Positions 62,267 through 64,000 of a stretch of DNA of 64,000 nt are shown in pieces (within the stretch, counting starts at the first letter, position 1; each line of letters starts with the position of its first letter). The position numbers were made by a program, and so were the translations under genes. The notes beneath the pieces are model-generated. The model saw nothing but the letters and a program-made list of their open reading frames with translations. It did no database searches and had not been told where the DNA came from. Source of the DNA: Alphaproteobacteria bacterium (lineage in GTDB: Bacteria > Pseudomonadota > Alphaproteobacteria > JAVJVX01); assembly GCA_040220875.1 (NCBI GenBank), contig JAVJVX010000003.1, positions 386,969 through 450,968 of the forward strand. The letters run 5' to 3'.

Positions 62267-62285
62267 AAAAATTAAGGCAATTTTT
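62267..62285. promoter_or_regulatory. AT-rich inverted repeat upstream of the CarAa-like gene
   Basis: AAAAATT (62267-62273), spacer AAGGC, AATTTTT (62279-62285). The reverse complement contains AAAAATTGCCTTAA, identical to 14 bases upstream of the ring-cleavage gene at 57644-57657. It lies in the divergent gap between the M20-like gene and the Rieske gene. Confidence 0.55.
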
Positions 62286-62397
62286 GATAAAGGCTTCCCC
62301 CCGTCCGGCCGCTTGGCTAGAGTCGACCCGAGAGGCGCTCAGTCAGCACGACAAGGGTGTCGCAGCGCCGGGAGATCGAGGGCCGGCATGTCCGGTC

Positions 62398-62431
62398 GAG
62401 GAGAGAGCGATGAAGAGGAGAGAGCGATGAA
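62398..62431 (+). repeat. 17-bp tandem duplication creating a six-codon leader before the CarAa-like gene
   Basis: GAGGAGAGAGCGATGAA is repeated head to tail (62398-62414 and 62415-62431). Each copy has a GAGGAGAG ribosome site and an ATG. The first ATG (62410) opens a six-codon frame MKRRER whose TGA (62428-62430) overlaps the second ATG (62427), the Rieske gene start, as ATGA. Confidence 0.85.
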
Positions 62432-63716
62432 ACAGAACGCGATTGCAGCAGACCTGATCAAGCGTACCGCGGCCTACGTGCCCGATTTCGAAAAGGACGG
62501 GACGGAGGATCCTGCCACGCGGGACAAGCCGTGGCAGGGCTGGCTTGATGCGGAGTTGGGTTTTCGTAATCACTGGTATCCGACCGAAGCCAGCCGCAAC
62601 ATCCGCGAGGGCGAGCACAAGGCGATCAAGCTTCTGGGCGAAGAAATTCTCTACCTTCGCCGAGGCGGCAAACTTCACGCCATCGAGGATCGGTGCAGCC
62701 ATCGCGGCACCAAGTTTTCCATGCGTCCGATCACCTATACGGACGATACCATCACGTGCTGGCACCATGCCTTCATGTTCGATCTGAATGACGGGCGCAT
62801 CCGCTGCATCCTGAACGATCCCGAATCGTCGCTGTGCGGCAATGTCGGCATCAAGGCCTATCCGGTCCGCGAGGAAAAGGGCGTGATTTTCACCTTCGTC
62901 GGTGACATGAACCCGCCGCCGCCGCTCGAGGACGATGTGCCGCCGGGCTTTTTCGACGAGGACGTGGCGGTATGCGTCGCCGACCCCTACGTGGTGAAGG
63001 CCAATTGGCGCCTGGGCTGCGAAGGCGGTTACGACCCGGGCCATCACTACATTCACAACTGGTCCAAATTCGCCATCAACGCGCGCATTCCAATGTCGTT
63101 CGGCTGGGTGTCGAAGAAGGAAGCGCTGCTCGAAACGGCCATCTACCAGAACCCGACGGACGGGCCGCGCGGCTTCACGCGCTATGCGTCCGAAACCACC
63201 ATGGGTCTGTCGGTGGATGTGCCGGGCAAGAACGGCAGCGCGCCTTTCACGGTGACCCTGCCGATTGCCGAGGGCATGACCGAGCCGGAGATGGCGCGCT
63301 TTTCCGAGCTTCAGCAGGAAACCACGATCGGCCTCTGGATGCCGTGCGGGCTCAAGGTCGATCCCTGGCCGTTCCCGGGCGTTGTCCATAACGAGTATTA
63401 CGTGCCGCGGGACGCCAATTCCCACTACTACTTCCAGTGCGGCTGGAAGCGGTGCAAGAGCGAAGAGGAGGCCGATGAGTGGGCCAACGGCGAATTGGGT
63501 CAGGTTCGGTGGAAAGTGCCGGTCGTCGAGGATTTCACCATCCAGGACGCCGAGGCACGTGAGGGCATCGCCCAGTTCTACTACGAGGAAGGGGGCTGGG
63601 ATCAGGAACAGCTCGCCCGCTCGGACGTGGAGCTTCTGATGTGGCGTGTTTTCGCCGGCGAGGTCGCCCGGGGTATCCAGAAGCGTGAGCATACGCTCGG
63701 CCACTTCAAGCGATAA
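62427..63716 (+). CDS. Rieske oxygenase similar to carbazole 1,9a-dioxygenase CarAa
   Basis: The 429-residue terminal oxygenase has Rieske ligands C90-S-H92 ... C111-W-H-H114 and the iron triad residues Asp203, His206 and His210 in GGYDPGHHYIHN. The blocks FRNHWYP, LLGEEILYLRRGGKL, YVVKANWRLGCEGG and NSHYYFQCGWKRC follow CarAa, a homotrimeric oxygenase that acts on fused aromatic rings without a beta subunit. The ferredoxin and reductase genes are not in the window. The start at 62427 is set by the duplicated ribosome site. Downstream is a meta-cleavage-product-hydrolase-like gene. Confidence 0.88.
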   Translation: MKQNAIAADLIKRTAAYVPDFEKDGTEDPATRDKPWQGWLDAELGFRNHWYPTEASRNIREGEHKAIKLLGEEILYLRRGGKLHAIEDRCSHRGTKFSMRPITYTDDTITCWHHAFMFDLNDGRIRCILNDPESSLCGNVGIKAYPVREEKGVIFTFVGDMNPPPPLEDDVPPGFFDEDVAVCVADPYVVKANWRLGCEGGYDPGHHYIHNWSKFAINARIPMSFGWVSKKEALLETAIYQNPTDGPRGFTRYASETTMGLSVDVPGKNGSAPFTVTLPIAEGMTEPEMARFSELQQETTIGLWMPCGLKVDPWPFPGVVHNEYYVPRDANSHYYFQCGWKRCKSEEEADEWANGELGQVRWKVPVVEDFTIQDAEAREGIAQFYYEEGGWDQEQLARSDVELLMWRVFAGEVARGIQKREHTLGHFKR

Positions 63717-63848
63717 CCGGACAAGCCGTAAAAGCTGGCCGTAAAAACTGGCCAGCCGGAAAAAGAAACGCTAAAACCGACGCCACAAGTCAACTTGGTT
63801 CGAACGGACGAGCGCGTCCTGGGGGCGCCGAGGAACGAGGGAGTGCCT

Positions 63849-64000
63849 ATGTCGACAATTCACAACGATCTACTGGGATGCGAGCAGACATTCGTTGATA
63901 CCGGCAAGTACCGGAGCCGGATCATCGAGAAGGGTGAGGGAACTCCACTCATCCTGATGCACGGCGGTGGCGGCCACGCGGAGACCTATGCCCGCAATAT
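63849..64000 (+). CDS. Alpha/beta hydrolase, N-terminal part (cut by window end)
   Basis: The first 50 codons from ATG 63849, preceded by GAGGGAG, read to the window edge. They contain IIEKGEGTPLILMHGGGGHA followed by ETYARN, the first strands and oxyanion HGGGG motif of alpha/beta hydrolases, close to meta-cleavage product hydrolases such as CarC/BphD. Its place after the CarAa-like gene supports C-C bond hydrolysis of a ring-cleavage product. The catalytic Ser, Asp and His lie beyond the window. Confidence 0.8.
   Translation, partial: MSTIHNDLLGCEQTFVDTGKYRSRIIEKGEGTPLILMHGGGGHAETYARN

Noticed and set aside
63717-63848. Repeat of GCCGTAAAA and CTGGCC/GGCCAG hairpin as terminator before the hydrolase gene
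   Set aside because: Short imperfect repeats without a T-run; the gap is only about 130 bases and nothing supports a function.
1-64000. CRISPR array or rRNA operon
   Set aside because: No regularly spaced repeats of CRISPR type and no rRNA-like sequence were seen.

Overview
The window is GC-rich DNA that reads as an alphaproteobacterial chromosome. It has two parts that meet at an integration site near 31.7 kb.

Bases 1 to about 31,705 are the right-hand part of an integrative and conjugative element (ICE). The left edge cuts through a relaxase with a DUF3363 tail. Two unrecognised cargo genes on the minus strand follow (896-3722). Next comes a complete Tn4371/Ti-like mating-pair module, traG - RHH gene - trbBCDEJLFGI, with DUF2274 and DUF736 genes behind it (4010-16308). 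After a 17-bp perfect inverted repeat comes a defence cargo block: an AbiE toxin-antitoxin pair (16587-18392), then a Druantia-like cluster (18426-31253). The cluster holds a DUF4338 DruA protein, a 954-residue and a 362-residue protein I do not recognise, a giant DruE-type DUF1998 helicase, and a fused NERD-like nuclease/UvrD helicase. This gene set does not match Druantia types I, II or III as I know them, and it is my best candidate for an undescribed system. The element ends at a 3' fragment of a CAU-anticodon tRNA gene (31662-31705), best read as attR. No integrase is in view, so the other end and the intact tRNA should lie to the left.

Bases 31.7 to about 39.9 kb hold ordinary chromosomal genes: a DUF2189 membrane protein, a CBS-containing site-2 protease, a host-attachment-family protein, a glutathione S-transferase, UbiX, an MBL-fold protein, a small membrane protein, and EamA and MATE transporters.

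Bases 39.9 to 64.0 kb form a catabolic region. A MalT-like LuxR regulator faces an operon of two paralogous Rieske oxygenases, a 2-oxoglutarate/Fe(II)-type oxygenase and a VOC protein. Then come a lone dimethylformamidase large-subunit homologue, a DUF1329 protein, a class III aminotransferase, an AraC regulator, an SDR, a styrene-monooxygenase-like flavoprotein, phosphoglycerate kinase and a DUF427 protein. Last are an extradiol ring-cleavage dioxygenase, an SDR lacking its catalytic lysine, an amidase, an M20-like protein lacking its metal ligands, a CarAa-like Rieske oxygenase and the start of an alpha/beta hydrolase. Dihydroxylation, ring cleavage and C-C hydrolysis of an aromatic ring can be assembled from the last genes, but no ferredoxin or reductase partner is in the window. 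Shared AT-rich inverted repeats upstream of the ring-cleavage gene and the CarAa-like gene suggest joint control.
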